Source: Caenispirillum bisanense (GTDB lineage Bacteria > Pseudomonadota > Alphaproteobacteria > Rhodospirillales > UBA2165). Taken from it: a stretch of DNA of 59,957 bases. The position numbers were made by a program, and so were the translations under genes. Positions 35,383-44,243 of the stretch are shown here, piece by piece (the stretch's first letter is position 1; every line of letters begins with the position of its first letter). The stretch lies in the NCBI GenBank assembly GCA_945877815.1, contig CAMDWJ010000026.1, positions 1 through 59,957 on the forward strand, given 5' to 3'. The notes under the pieces are model-generated. The model was not told the origin of the DNA, did not search any database, and saw only the letters and a program-made list of their open reading frames with translations.

Positions 35383-36363
35383 ATGGCCGATAGTCAGAAC
35401 CCCTCGCACACCTCCGGTTTCCCGTATCGTCATCTATTGGGCATCGAGGGGTTGTCGCCGAGCGAGATCGGGGCGCTGCTCGACAAATCCGAGATATTTG
35501 TCGAACACAACCGCAAGATGGACAAGAAGCTCGATACGCTTCACGGCCGCACCATCGTCAATCTATTTTTTGAAAATTCCACTCGCACGCTGACCAGCTT
35601 CGAATTGGCCGGCAAGCGTTTGGGCGCCGACGTCATCAATATGGCAGTCGAAACCAGCTCGGTGCGCAAGGGCGAGACGCTGATCGATACGGCAATGACC
35701 CTGAATGCGATGCAGCCCGATGTCCTGATCGTGCGCCACGATCAATCGGGTGCGGTGAAGCTGCTCGCCGAAAAGGTCGATTGCGCCGTTATCAATGCGG
35801 GCGACGGCCAGCACGAACATCCGACCCAGGCGATCTTGGATGCGCTCACCATCCGCCGCCGCAAGGGCAGGCTCGAAGGTTTGCGTATCGCGCTGTGCGG
35901 CGATGTCGCGCACAGCCGGGTCGCGCGCTCCAACATCCATCTTCTCGTGACCATGGGTGCCGAGGTGCGCGTGGTGGCACCACTCACCCTGCTGCCCACG
36001 GGTATCGAGAATTTCGGCGTCGAGGTCTTTACGGACATGAAGGCGGGTTTGAAGGATTGCGACATCGTGATGATGCTGCGTCTCCAGCTCGAACGCATGG
36101 AATCGAACTTCTTTCCCTCGGTGCGCGAATATTTTCACTTCTACGGCCTCGATTACGACAAGCTTTCGGTCGCCAAGCCCGACGCGCTGATCATGCATCC
36201 CGGCCCGACCAACCGTGGGGTCGAGATCGACAGCCTGGTCGCCGACGATTTTAGCCGCAGCGTGATCCGCGAGCAGGTCGAGATGGGTGTTGCCGTCCGT
36301 ATGGCGGTGCTCGAAATCCTGTCGGCCAACCTGCACAGCGAAAAACGTCTGAGGAATCTGTGA
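35383..36363 (+). CDS. pyrB: Aspartate carbamoyltransferase catalytic subunit
   Basis: PyrB makes N-carbamoyl-aspartate, the committed step of pyrimidine synthesis. The 326-residue protein has the carbamoyl-phosphate loop [16 protein letters not shown] near 63-78, the [13 protein letters not shown] segment near 145, [12 protein letters not shown] near 175 and [12 protein letters not shown] near 272. It is coupled to the following dihydroorotase-like gene by TGATG. No pyrI regulatory gene is present, consistent with a class that pairs with a DHOase-like partner. Confidence 0.96.
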   Translation: MADSQNPSHTSGFPYRHLLGIEGLSPSEIGALLDKSEIFVEHNRKMDKKLDTLHGRTIVNLFFENSTRTLTSFELAGKRLGADVINMAVETSSVRKGETLIDTAMTLNAMQPDVLIVRHDQSGAVKLLAEKVDCAVINAGDGQHEHPTQAILDALTIRRRKGRLEGLRIALCGDVAHSRVARSNIHLLVTMGAEVRVVAPLTLLPTGIENFGVEVFTDMKAGLKDCDIVMMLRLQLERMESNFFPSVREYFHFYGLDYDKLSVAKPDALIMHPGPTNRGVEIDSLVADDFSRSVIREQVEMGVAVRMAVLEILSANLHSEKRLRNL

Positions 36364-37697
36364 TGGACGACGCTGTCTGGACCGCCGCAAAAACCGGCGA
36401 ACCACTGGGGCGCGTCGCTTACGTGAATGCGCGGCTGCTCGATCCGGCGAGCGGGCTCGATGCCAAAGGCGCCGTGCTGACCGAGGGCGAAAGCATCGCC
36501 GATTTCGGCGCCGATCTGTTCAAGGGCGGGGTGCCGAGCGGCATCGAAACCATCGATTGCCAAGGGCTCTGTCTGGCGCCCGGTCTCGTCGACATCCGCG
36601 TGCAGATCCGCGAGCCCGGCGAGGAACACAAGGGCACTATCGAATCGGCGGGCATGTCGGCAACCGCCGGCGGAATCACCACGATGATCTGTCTGCCCAA
36701 TACGAAACCGATCATCGCCGATATGTCGGTGGTCGAATTCGTCGCGCGGCGCGCGCGCCTGTCGGGTCTCGCGAAAATTTATCCCTATGCGGCGGCGACC
36801 AAGAATCTTGAGGGCAAGGAACTCGCCGAAATGGGGATCCTGGCCGAGGCGGGCGCGGTCGCCTTCACCGACGGCGAACGCGCAATCGCAGATGCCCAGG
36901 TGATGCGTCGTGCGCTCATCTACGCCAAGAATTTCGGCCTCACCATCGTCCAACATCCCGAAGAGCCGTCGCTCTCGCGCGGCGGCGGCATGAATGCGGG
37001 CGAGGTTGCGACGCGGCTAGGTTTGAGCGGCATTCCGGCCGCGGCCGAGGTCATCATGATCGAGCGCGATATCCGCCTCGTTGAGATGACCGGCGGACGG
37101 CTTCATTTCGCGCATGTCTCGACCGCAGCGGCCATCGAGGCGATCGCCAAGGCGAAGGCGCGCGGATTGGCCATCACCTGCGATACCGCGCCACCGTATT
37201 TCGCGCTCAACGAAAATTCGATCGGCGAATACCGGACCTTCGCCAAGCTGTCGCCACCGCTGCGCAGCGAGAAAGATCGCGTTGCGGTCGTTCAAGGCCT
37301 GAAGGATGGAACCATCGACGCGGTCGCGTCGGATCATGCGCCGCATGACGAGGATTCGAAACGCTTGCCCTTCATGCAGGCTGCCGCCGGCGGTGTCGGG
37401 TTGGAAACGCTTCTGCCGATTGCGTTGGAACTGTTTCACAACGGCCATCTATCGTTGCTGCAGACTCTGGCTAAGATAACGGATGTTCCGGCCCGGCTGA
37501 TGGGTTTGCGGGCGGGGCGTCTGGAAAAGGGCGCACCAGCGGATTTCATGCTGTTCGACCCCGATTACGCCTGGCAGGTCATCGCCGACGATCTGATCAG
37601 CAAGGCCAAGAATTCACCCTTCGACGGTCGCCTCGTTCAAGGAATTGCGCGGCAAACGGTGATCGATGGTCGGACCGTGTTCCGCCGCAAGGGTTAG
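36363..37697 (+). CDS. Dihydroorotase-like protein (probably non-catalytic PyrC')
   Basis: An amidohydrolase-fold protein of about 444 residues clearly of the dihydroorotase family: CLAPGLVDIRVQIREPGEEHKGTIESAGMSA near 70-97, CLPNTKPI near 117, VQHPEEP near 200, FAHVSTAAAIE near 242 and ASDHAPHDED near 322. The first metal motif, normally DxHxHxREPG, reads DIRVQIREPG, so both zinc histidines are replaced, by Arg79 and Gln81. It should therefore be inactive or nearly so. In some bacteria such inactive PyrC' proteins are structural partners of PyrB, and here it is translationally coupled to pyrB. A true PyrC is expected elsewhere. Confidence 0.85.
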   Translation: MDDAVWTAAKTGEPLGRVAYVNARLLDPASGLDAKGAVLTEGESIADFGADLFKGGVPSGIETIDCQGLCLAPGLVDIRVQIREPGEEHKGTIESAGMSATAGGITTMICLPNTKPIIADMSVVEFVARRARLSGLAKIYPYAAATKNLEGKELAEMGILAEAGAVAFTDGERAIADAQVMRRALIYAKNFGLTIVQHPEEPSLSRGGGMNAGEVATRLGLSGIPAAAEVIMIERDIRLVEMTGGRLHFAHVSTAAAIEAIAKAKARGLAITCDTAPPYFALNENSIGEYRTFAKLSPPLRSEKDRVAVVQGLKDGTIDAVASDHAPHDEDSKRLPFMQAAAGGVGLETLLPIALELFHNGHLSLLQTLAKITDVPARLMGLRAGRLEKGAPADFMLFDPDYAWQVIADDLISKAKNSPFDGRLVQGIARQTVIDGRTVFRRKG

Positions 37698-37709
37698 GGA
37701 GAAACCCAC

Positions 37710-38324
37710 GTGTTCTATACATATATATCGACCAACGAATTCTACGTTTTGGTGGCCATCGTTGGCTATTTCGCAGGTTCTATTCCATTCGGACTGATCC
37801 TCACCAAACTCGCGGGCGGCGGCGATATCCGCGCGATTGGCTCCGGAAGTATCGGCGCGACTAACGTATTGCGGACGGGGCGTAAAGGGCTGGCAGCGGC
37901 GACCATGGCGCTGGACGGCAGCAAGGGCGCGATCGTCGTTTTATTGGCTCATACACAAAGCGTCGATCTGGCCGCCGTCGCCGGCTTTGCCGCCGTGATC
38001 GGCCATAATTTCCCCATCTGGCTCAAATTCAAAGGCGGCAAGGGCGTTGCCACTTCCGCGGGCGTATTGTTAGCGATCTCTTGGCCGGTCGGCGTCGCAA
38101 TTGCCCTGACCTGGCTCGCCGTAGTGGCGCTCACGCGGTACTCGTCGGTCGGAGCGCTCGTCAGCTGCGCGGTATTGCCGCTATGGGCTTGGCTGCTGTC
38201 GAACGAAGTCGTGCTCTGGCTCGCGGTGATCCTGGCCGTGCTCGGCATCGCGCGGCATCACGAAAACATCCGCCGGCTTATGCGCGGGGAGGAAAGTCGT
38301 ATCGGACGGAAGCGCGCGGGGTAG
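37710..38324 (+). CDS. plsY: Glycerol-3-phosphate acyltransferase PlsY
   Basis: PlsY acylates glycerol-3-phosphate from acyl-phosphate, the first step of membrane phospholipid synthesis, in the inner membrane. The 204-residue protein has the three loop motifs: GSIPFGLILTK near 24, GSGSIGATNVLRTGRKG near 43-59 and HNFPIWLKFKGGKGVATSAGV near 98-118. About five hydrophobic helices are visible. The start is GTG 37710, 7 bases after AGGGAGA. It sits between pyrC' and dprA, a common alphaproteobacterial order. Confidence 0.95.
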   Translation: MFYTYISTNEFYVLVAIVGYFAGSIPFGLILTKLAGGGDIRAIGSGSIGATNVLRTGRKGLAAATMALDGSKGAIVVLLAHTQSVDLAAVAGFAAVIGHNFPIWLKFKGGKGVATSAGVLLAISWPVGVAIALTWLAVVALTRYSSVGALVSCAVLPLWAWLLSNEVVLWLAVILAVLGIARHHENIRRLMRGEESRIGRKRAG

Positions 38325-38329
38325 CATCG

Positions 38330-39454
38330 GTGATCCTATCCGATCGAGATCGGCTTGCGTGGCTGCGGCTTATCCGCAGCGAGAATGTCGGTCCGGTTAC
38401 GTTCCATCGTCTGATCGATCGTTTCGGCACGGCCCAGGCAGCCCTCGATGCTTTGCCCGATCTCGCGCGGCGCGGCGGCGCCAAGGCGTTCGCGGCTGCA
38501 TCCGAAGCGGCGTGCGTAGATGAATTGACGGCGATCGCGCGTGCGGGTGCCATGCTGATCGCGAAAGGCGAGGAAACCTATCCGCCGCTTCTCGCGCATA
38601 TCGACGACGCGCCACCGCTGATTTGCGTGCGCGGCGAGATTGCGCTGTTGAAAAAACGTTCTGTCGGCATTGTCGGAACACGCAATGCCTCGATCAACGG
38701 ACTGCGGCTCGCACGCATGTTCGCCGAAGGTTTGGGCGAGGCGGGGTTCCTCGTTGCCTCCGGAATGGCACGCGGTGTTGATGCGGCCGCGCATGAGGGC
38801 GCGCTGGCGACGGGCACGGCGGCCGTTCTCGCGGGCGGCGTCGATGTGATTTACCCTAAGGAAAATACCACGCTCTACGACAAGATCGTTGAGCGTGGCG
38901 TTGCAATCTCCGAAATGCCGGTCGGCATGGTGCCACAGGCGCGTCATTTTCCGCGCCGCAACCGCATCATTTCGGGATTGTCGCGCGGCGTGCTCGTGGT
39001 AGAGGCGGCGCAGCGTTCTGGCTCCTTGATCACGGCACGTTTTGCGCTGGAACAGAACCGCGAAGTTTTCGCCGTGCCGGGTTCGCCTCTCGACCCGCGC
39101 GCGCACGGAGCGAACGATCTGATCCGCGAAGGTGCGCATCTCGTGCAGGTCGCCGATGACGTCGTACGGGTTTTGAACGGACTCTTTCAATCCCACTTGA
39201 ATGAGCCGCCAAGAGGACAAATCGTCGGGCAAAACTCGAACAAACCCGGTACTTTACCGAGCGATTCCGAGCTTCAGAGTGCCCGCGACACAATCGTGAA
39301 ATTGCTGGGGCCGACCCCAACGACGGTTGACGAACTCATTCGGCAATGCCAAATGTCCCCTGCCGTTGTCTCCATGGTCTTGTTGGAACTGGAGCTTGCC
39401 GGTCGGCTGGAACGCCATCCTGGCAATAAAGTTTCCCTCATCGGACATGCGTAA
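38330..39454 (+). CDS. dprA: DNA-processing protein DprA
   Basis: DprA binds incoming single-stranded DNA and loads RecA during natural transformation. The 374-residue protein has an N-terminal helical domain (LRLIRSENVGPVTFHRLIDRFG), the Rossmann core with SVGIVGTRNASINGLRLARMFAEGL near 112-136, GMARGVDAAAHEGAL near 144-158, FPRRNRIISGLSRGVLVVEAAQRSGSLITA near 205-234, and a C-terminal winged helix (TVDELIRQCQMSPAVVSMVLLELELAG). GTG 38330 is chosen because it begins the conserved domain; the upstream open frame overlaps plsY. Confidence 0.94.
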   Translation: MILSDRDRLAWLRLIRSENVGPVTFHRLIDRFGTAQAALDALPDLARRGGAKAFAAASEAACVDELTAIARAGAMLIAKGEETYPPLLAHIDDAPPLICVRGEIALLKKRSVGIVGTRNASINGLRLARMFAEGLGEAGFLVASGMARGVDAAAHEGALATGTAAVLAGGVDVIYPKENTTLYDKIVERGVAISEMPVGMVPQARHFPRRNRIISGLSRGVLVVEAAQRSGSLITARFALEQNREVFAVPGSPLDPRAHGANDLIREGAHLVQVADDVVRVLNGLFQSHLNEPPRGQIVGQNSNKPGTLPSDSELQSARDTIVKLLGPTPTTVDELIRQCQMSPAVVSMVLLELELAGRLERHPGNKVSLIGHA

Positions 39455-39497
39455 ATCCGGCGCGGCGTAACGCGAAAGCAATCGATTAAATCGATAT

Positions 39498-42116
39498 ATG
39501 ACTGACATTGTCGTCGTTGAATCTCCGGCCAAGGCAAAGACCATCAACCGTTACCTCGGTAGCGGTTACAAGGTCTTCGCCAGCTATGGCCATATCCGCG
39601 ATCTCCCGTCGAAGGATGGATCGGTTAAACCCGATTCTGACTTCGCGATGGAGTGGGAAATCGATGCCAAATCTAAAAAACATGTGCGCGAGATCGCCGA
39701 AGCCGTAAAGGGCGCGGACCATCTCTATCTCGCAACCGATCCGGATCGCGAAGGCGAAGCCATTTCCTGGCACGTCCAGAAGGTCCTGGAAGAGTTGAAG
39801 GCGCTCAAGGGCGTCGAGGTCAAACGCGTCGTCTTTAATGAAATCACCAAGAACGCCATACTTGATGCCTTCCAGCATCCGCGCGATGTCGATCAGGAAT
39901 TGGTCGATGCCTATATGGCGCGCCGGGCGCTCGATTATCTTGTCGGCTTCACATTGTCGCCCGTCTTGTGGCGCAAATTGCCGGGCAGCCGGTCGGCCGG
40001 ACGCGTGCAGTCCGTGGCGCTCAGGATCATCTGCGACCGCGAAACCGAGATCGAGAATTTCAAGCCGGTCGAATATTGGTCGGTTCGCACGCAACTTCAG
40101 AATGGCGGAGCCCCGTTTTGGGCCAACCTGACGCATCTGAACAGCGAGAAGCTGGATCGCCTCGCCATTCACACGCAGGCCGAGGCCGAGGCGGCGCGCG
40201 CCGCCATCGAGGGTGCGAACCTCGTTGTCTCGGAGATCGAGCGCAAGCGCATGCGACGTCATCCATCGGCGCCGTTCACGACATCGACCTTGCAGCAGGA
40301 AGCCGCGCGTAAGCTTTACTTCGGCGCCAAGCGGACGATGCAGATCGCGCAAAAACTCTATGAAGACGGCATTATCACCTATATGCGAACGGACGGCGTG
40401 CAGATTTCGGCGGACGCCATCGCCGGAATACGCGATCTGATCGGGGCGAGCTTCGGCAAGGAGTACGTCCCCGGCGCGCCCCGCGAATATAAAGCCAAGG
40501 CGAAGAACGCCCAGGAAGCCCACGAAGCGATCCGGCCGACCGATGTTTCGCGCCGCCCCGAAAGTGTCGAGGCCGACGCCGATGGCCGACGCCTGTACGA
40601 ACTGATCTGGAAGCGCACGCTCGCGAGCCAGATGGAATCCGCGATCTACGATCAGGTCGCGGTCGATGTGCGCCCTGCCGGCAGTGCGAAAGACGATAAT
40701 CGCCTGACATTGCGTGCCAATGGTTCGATCATCGCATTCGACGGTTACCTCAAGCTCTACATCGAGGGTCAGGACGAAGAGAGCGAAGACGGCGAATCGC
40801 GCGTTCTGCCGGATATGGCCGAGGGTGCGGGGCTTTCGCGTCTGCAGATCGATACCGAACAGCATTTCACCCAGCCGCCGCCGCGTTTCAGCGAAGCGAG
40901 CCTGGTGAAGAAGTTGGAAGAACTCGGCATCGGTCGGCCGTCCACTTATGCCTCTATCATTTCAGTGCTGCAGGATCGCAATTATGTGCGCCTGGAAAGC
41001 CGCCGCTTCATCCCCGAGGATCGCGGCCGGCTGGTCACGGCGTTCCTCCAAGGATTTTTCAAGCGCTACGTCGAATACGACTTCACCGCCGATCTTGAGG
41101 AAAAGCTCGACGATGTTTCGGGTGGGCGCATCGACTGGAAGCAGGTGCTCCGCGATTTCTGGACCCATTTCAGCCAGCAGGTCGATGCGACGAAGGAATT
41201 GCGCGTTCGCGATGTGCTCGACAATCTGAACGAGACGCTCGGCGTACATTTCTTCCGCGACGATGGAACCGGCCTCGATCCGCGCAAATGCCGGGCCTGC
41301 AACGGTGGTTCCTTGAGCCTCAAGCTCGGGCGTTACGGCGCCTTTATCGGCTGCTCCAATTATCCCGAATGCAAATTCACCCGTCCTTTGGCCATGGGTG
41401 GCGCGGACGAAGGTGCCAGTGCGGCGGATGCGGGGCCGCAGGTTCTGGGAACCGATCCGAAGTCGAGTTTCGAGGTAACACTTCGTCGCGGGCCTTATGG
41501 TCATTATGTTCAGTTGGGCGAGCCGGTCGGCAAGGACAAGCCGAAGCGCGCGTCGCTCGCCAAGGGCATGAGTCCCGCTTCGGTCGATTTGCCGACGGCG
41601 CTGGGCCTGCTGTCGCTGCCGCGCGATATCGGATTGCACCCCGAATCCGGCGAGATGATCCAGGCTGGCCTTGGCCGTTTCGGGCCCTACTTGAAACACG
41701 ACGGCAATTACGTCTCGCTCAAGGAAGACGATGTGTTGACCGTCGGACTCAATCGGGCTGTTGCTCTGATCGCCGATGCGCCTAAGAAGGCGAAGGGCAA
41801 GGAAGTCGGCAAGCATCCGACCGACGGCAAACCGATTCAGATTCGACCGGGACGTTACGGCGCATTTGTTCAGCATGGATCGACGCGGGCAACCTTGCCG
41901 CGCGGCACGACGGGTGATGATCTGACGCTCGAAACGGCGCTCGAATTGCTGGCTGCCAAGGAAGGCAACGGCAAGAAGGCCAAGACGAAGAAAAAAGCCG
42001 CGCCGAAAAAAGCGGCGGCCGCCGACGACGCCGAAGGCGAGATAAAGGTGAAACCGGCCGCGAAGAAAAAAGCGGTACCCAAGAAAAAGAAGGCGGCGAA
42101 GAAGCCGGCGCAATAG
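39498..42116 (+). CDS. topA: DNA topoisomerase I
   Basis: This type IA topoisomerase relaxes negative supercoils. The 872-residue protein has the TOPRIM domain from residue 1 (VVVESPAKAKTINRYLG, ATDPDREGEAISWH near 77), the SAGRVQSVALRIICDRE segment, the catalytic tyrosine in GIITYMRTDG near 297 and the domain GIGRPSTYASIISVLQDRNYV near 480. The C-terminus has one four-cysteine zinc ribbon (CRACNGG...CSNYPEC near 598-625), two further repeat-like units and a lysine/alanine-rich tail. Its TAG stop overlaps the rnr GTG (TAGTG). Confidence 0.97.
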   Translation: MTDIVVVESPAKAKTINRYLGSGYKVFASYGHIRDLPSKDGSVKPDSDFAMEWEIDAKSKKHVREIAEAVKGADHLYLATDPDREGEAISWHVQKVLEELKALKGVEVKRVVFNEITKNAILDAFQHPRDVDQELVDAYMARRALDYLVGFTLSPVLWRKLPGSRSAGRVQSVALRIICDRETEIENFKPVEYWSVRTQLQNGGAPFWANLTHLNSEKLDRLAIHTQAEAEAARAAIEGANLVVSEIERKRMRRHPSAPFTTSTLQQEAARKLYFGAKRTMQIAQKLYEDGIITYMRTDGVQISADAIAGIRDLIGASFGKEYVPGAPREYKAKAKNAQEAHEAIRPTDVSRRPESVEADADGRRLYELIWKRTLASQMESAIYDQVAVDVRPAGSAKDDNRLTLRANGSIIAFDGYLKLYIEGQDEESEDGESRVLPDMAEGAGLSRLQIDTEQHFTQPPPRFSEASLVKKLEELGIGRPSTYASIISVLQDRNYVRLESRRFIPEDRGRLVTAFLQGFFKRYVEYDFTADLEEKLDDVSGGRIDWKQVLRDFWTHFSQQVDATKELRVRDVLDNLNETLGVHFFRDDGTGLDPRKCRACNGGSLSLKLGRYGAFIGCSNYPECKFTRPLAMGGADEGASAADAGPQVLGTDPKSSFEVTLRRGPYGHYVQLGEPVGKDKPKRASLAKGMSPASVDLPTALGLLSLPRDIGLHPESGEMIQAGLGRFGPYLKHDGNYVSLKEDDVLTVGLNRAVALIADAPKKAKGKEVGKHPTDGKPIQIRPGRYGAFVQHGSTRATLPRGTTGDDLTLETALELLAAKEGNGKKAKTKKKAAPKKAAAADDAEGEIKVKPAAKKKAVPKKKKAAKKPAQ

Positions 42117-44155
42117 TGGGACGTCCCCCCAGATCATCGTCGAGGGCACGAGATTCGCGGCGCGACCATGGCCCTCAAGTCATGGTGGTCGAGATCGTTT
42201 CCCTCAACGAGGACGGCTATCCGGTCGGCAGGCCCACTAATTGGCGCGACGACGGCCCGGCTCCGGATATCCTTGTGCGCGAAGAATCCGCTCGCGGCGG
42301 ACGCGGTGGGCCGCCCGGTGGCGCGCTGGGGCTTGGCGACCGCGCGCTTGTGCGCATCCGTCTTTCCAATGGTAAATACGATGGCACGCTCGTGCGCCGT
42401 CTTGCACCGGCGGCAGAGGCGATTCTCGGAATATACGACGGCGCCAACCGCATACATTCGACGCAACGCGCCGGGATCGAGGATTACTGGGTCCATGGCG
42501 CCGACACCAAAGGTGCCGAGAAGGGCGACTTGGTGCTGGCGCAGATATTGACCCGCCGGCGGCTCGAGCGGCCGCGCGCGAAAGTCATCGAGCGTCTCGG
42601 TCATGAAGACGGAACACGGGCGTTTTCCCTGATCGCGATCCGCAATCAGGACGTCCCTTATCTGTTTGACGAGGATGTGCTGAACGAAGCCGAAGGAGCC
42701 GGTCCGGCAACGCATGAGGATCGCGTCGATCTGCGCGACGTGCAGCTGGTCACCATCGATGGCGAGGATGCGCGCGATTTCGACGATGCGGTATGGGCGG
42801 AACCCGCCGAGACGGCGGGCGGTACGCCGGGCTGGCATCTGATCGTCGCCATCGCGGATGTCAGCTGGTATGTCCGGCCCGGAAGCGCGCTCGATCGCGA
42901 GGCGCTCAAACGCGGCAATTCGACCTATTTCCCGGATCGCGTCGTGCCGATGCTGCCGGAAGCTTTGTCGAATGGATGGTGTTCGCTCAAGCCCGACGAA
43001 GATCGTGCCTGTATGGTCGCGCATATGTGGATCGATGCGAGCGGAACCATGCTCAAGCATCGCTTCGAACGCGCCATCATGCGGTCGGCTGCGCGCCTCA
43101 CCTATAATCAGGTCCAAGTGGCGCGCGATAGCGAGGACTTGAAACTCGCACACATCCTCGAACCGCTCTACGGCGCCTATCAGGCCCTGTCGGCTGCGCG
43201 CGAGCGGCGTGAGACGATGGATCTCGACGTTCCCGAACGCATGATTAAGCTCGATGCGGGCGGCCGGGTGACCGACATTACGCCACGTACCCGGCTGGAC
43301 AGTCACAAGCTCATCGAGGAATTCATGATCGCGGCCAATGTCGCCGCCGCCGAAACATTGGAGCGCGTAAAGCAGCCCTGCATGTACCGTATCCACGACG
43401 CGCCGCCCGACACCAAGCTCGCCGAATTCGCCGAATTCTCGCAAGGGATCGGCCTCAAGTTCGCGCGCGGCCAGGTGGTGAAGCCGTCCCTGTTCAATGG
43501 ATTGCTCAAGCGCGCGCAGGAGTTGGGCATCGGTGACGTGGTAAGCCAAATGGTGCTGCGCACCCAGGCGCAGGCCGAATATTCGACTGACAATATCGGA
43601 CATTTCGGACTCGCGCTTCGACGTTATTGCCATTTCACCTCGCCGATCCGGCGCTATGCGGATCTTCTTGTCCACCGCGCGCTCATCACCGGGCTCGGGT
43701 TGGGCAAGGGTGGTTTGCCGGTGGGCGGTCCGGATTGGTCGTGGATCGGGCCGGCGATCACGGCAGCCGAGCGCCGTTCGGTGGCAGCAGAGCGGGAAGC
43801 CGCCGACCGGTTCGTCGCCTCGTATTACGCCGAACATGAAGGCGAGTTCGTCGATGGCCGCATTGTCGGGGCGGCGAAGAGTGGGATTTTTGTGCGCCTC
43901 GACGGCAGCTTGGTCGACGGCTTCGTGCCGCGCCGGACCTTACCGGGCGGGGGTGGGTCGGACCGCGGTCGAGGGGCGCATGGCGGTTCCGGATGGGGGC
44001 GTTCGCGCAGAAGCGGCAAGGCGCCGCAGGCCTATGAAACCGGCGACCGCGTACACTGCCGGATCGTGGAAGCCGATGGCGTGCGCGGCAGTCTCGTTCT
44101 CGAGATCGTCAATCATGAATCGACCCGGAGGCCTGTCAAATCGATCGATGAATGA
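42116..44155 (+). CDS. rnr: Ribonuclease R, short form lacking the N-terminal HTH domain
   Basis: This processive 3'-5' exoribonuclease is 679 residues. The RNB catalytic domain is intact, with the acidic cluster in IDGEDARDFDDAVWAE near 211-226, RGNSTYFPDRVVPMLPE near 278 and HFTSPIRRYADLLVHR near 505. A C-terminal S1 domain begins near 577 and is split by a Gly/Arg-rich insert around 610-640. Typical RNase R has about 80-100 more N-terminal residues, with a winged-helix domain. Here topA ends at the first base of the frame, so there is no room for them. GTG 42116 or ATG 42182 would be the start. Confidence 0.9.
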   Translation: MGRPPRSSSRARDSRRDHGPQVMVVEIVSLNEDGYPVGRPTNWRDDGPAPDILVREESARGGRGGPPGGALGLGDRALVRIRLSNGKYDGTLVRRLAPAAEAILGIYDGANRIHSTQRAGIEDYWVHGADTKGAEKGDLVLAQILTRRRLERPRAKVIERLGHEDGTRAFSLIAIRNQDVPYLFDEDVLNEAEGAGPATHEDRVDLRDVQLVTIDGEDARDFDDAVWAEPAETAGGTPGWHLIVAIADVSWYVRPGSALDREALKRGNSTYFPDRVVPMLPEALSNGWCSLKPDEDRACMVAHMWIDASGTMLKHRFERAIMRSAARLTYNQVQVARDSEDLKLAHILEPLYGAYQALSAARERRETMDLDVPERMIKLDAGGRVTDITPRTRLDSHKLIEEFMIAANVAAAETLERVKQPCMYRIHDAPPDTKLAEFAEFSQGIGLKFARGQVVKPSLFNGLLKRAQELGIGDVVSQMVLRTQAQAEYSTDNIGHFGLALRRYCHFTSPIRRYADLLVHRALITGLGLGKGGLPVGGPDWSWIGPAITAAERRSVAAEREAADRFVASYYAEHEGEFVDGRIVGAAKSGIFVRLDGSLVDGFVPRRTLPGGGGSDRGRGAHGGSGWGRSRRSGKAPQAYETGDRVHCRIVEADGVRGSLVLEIVNHESTRRPVKSIDE

Positions 44156-44243
44156 ACGGACAGTTGCGAAAAACGAATGCCACGTTGGGTCGAATTTACG
44201 TTAAATACTAAAAATCTTCGTAATTCAGGCCGATCAACAAGAT

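Noticed and set aside
39486-40865. Minus-strand frame of 459 codons opposite topA
   Set aside because: It is a shadow of the topoisomerase gene, without recognisable domains.
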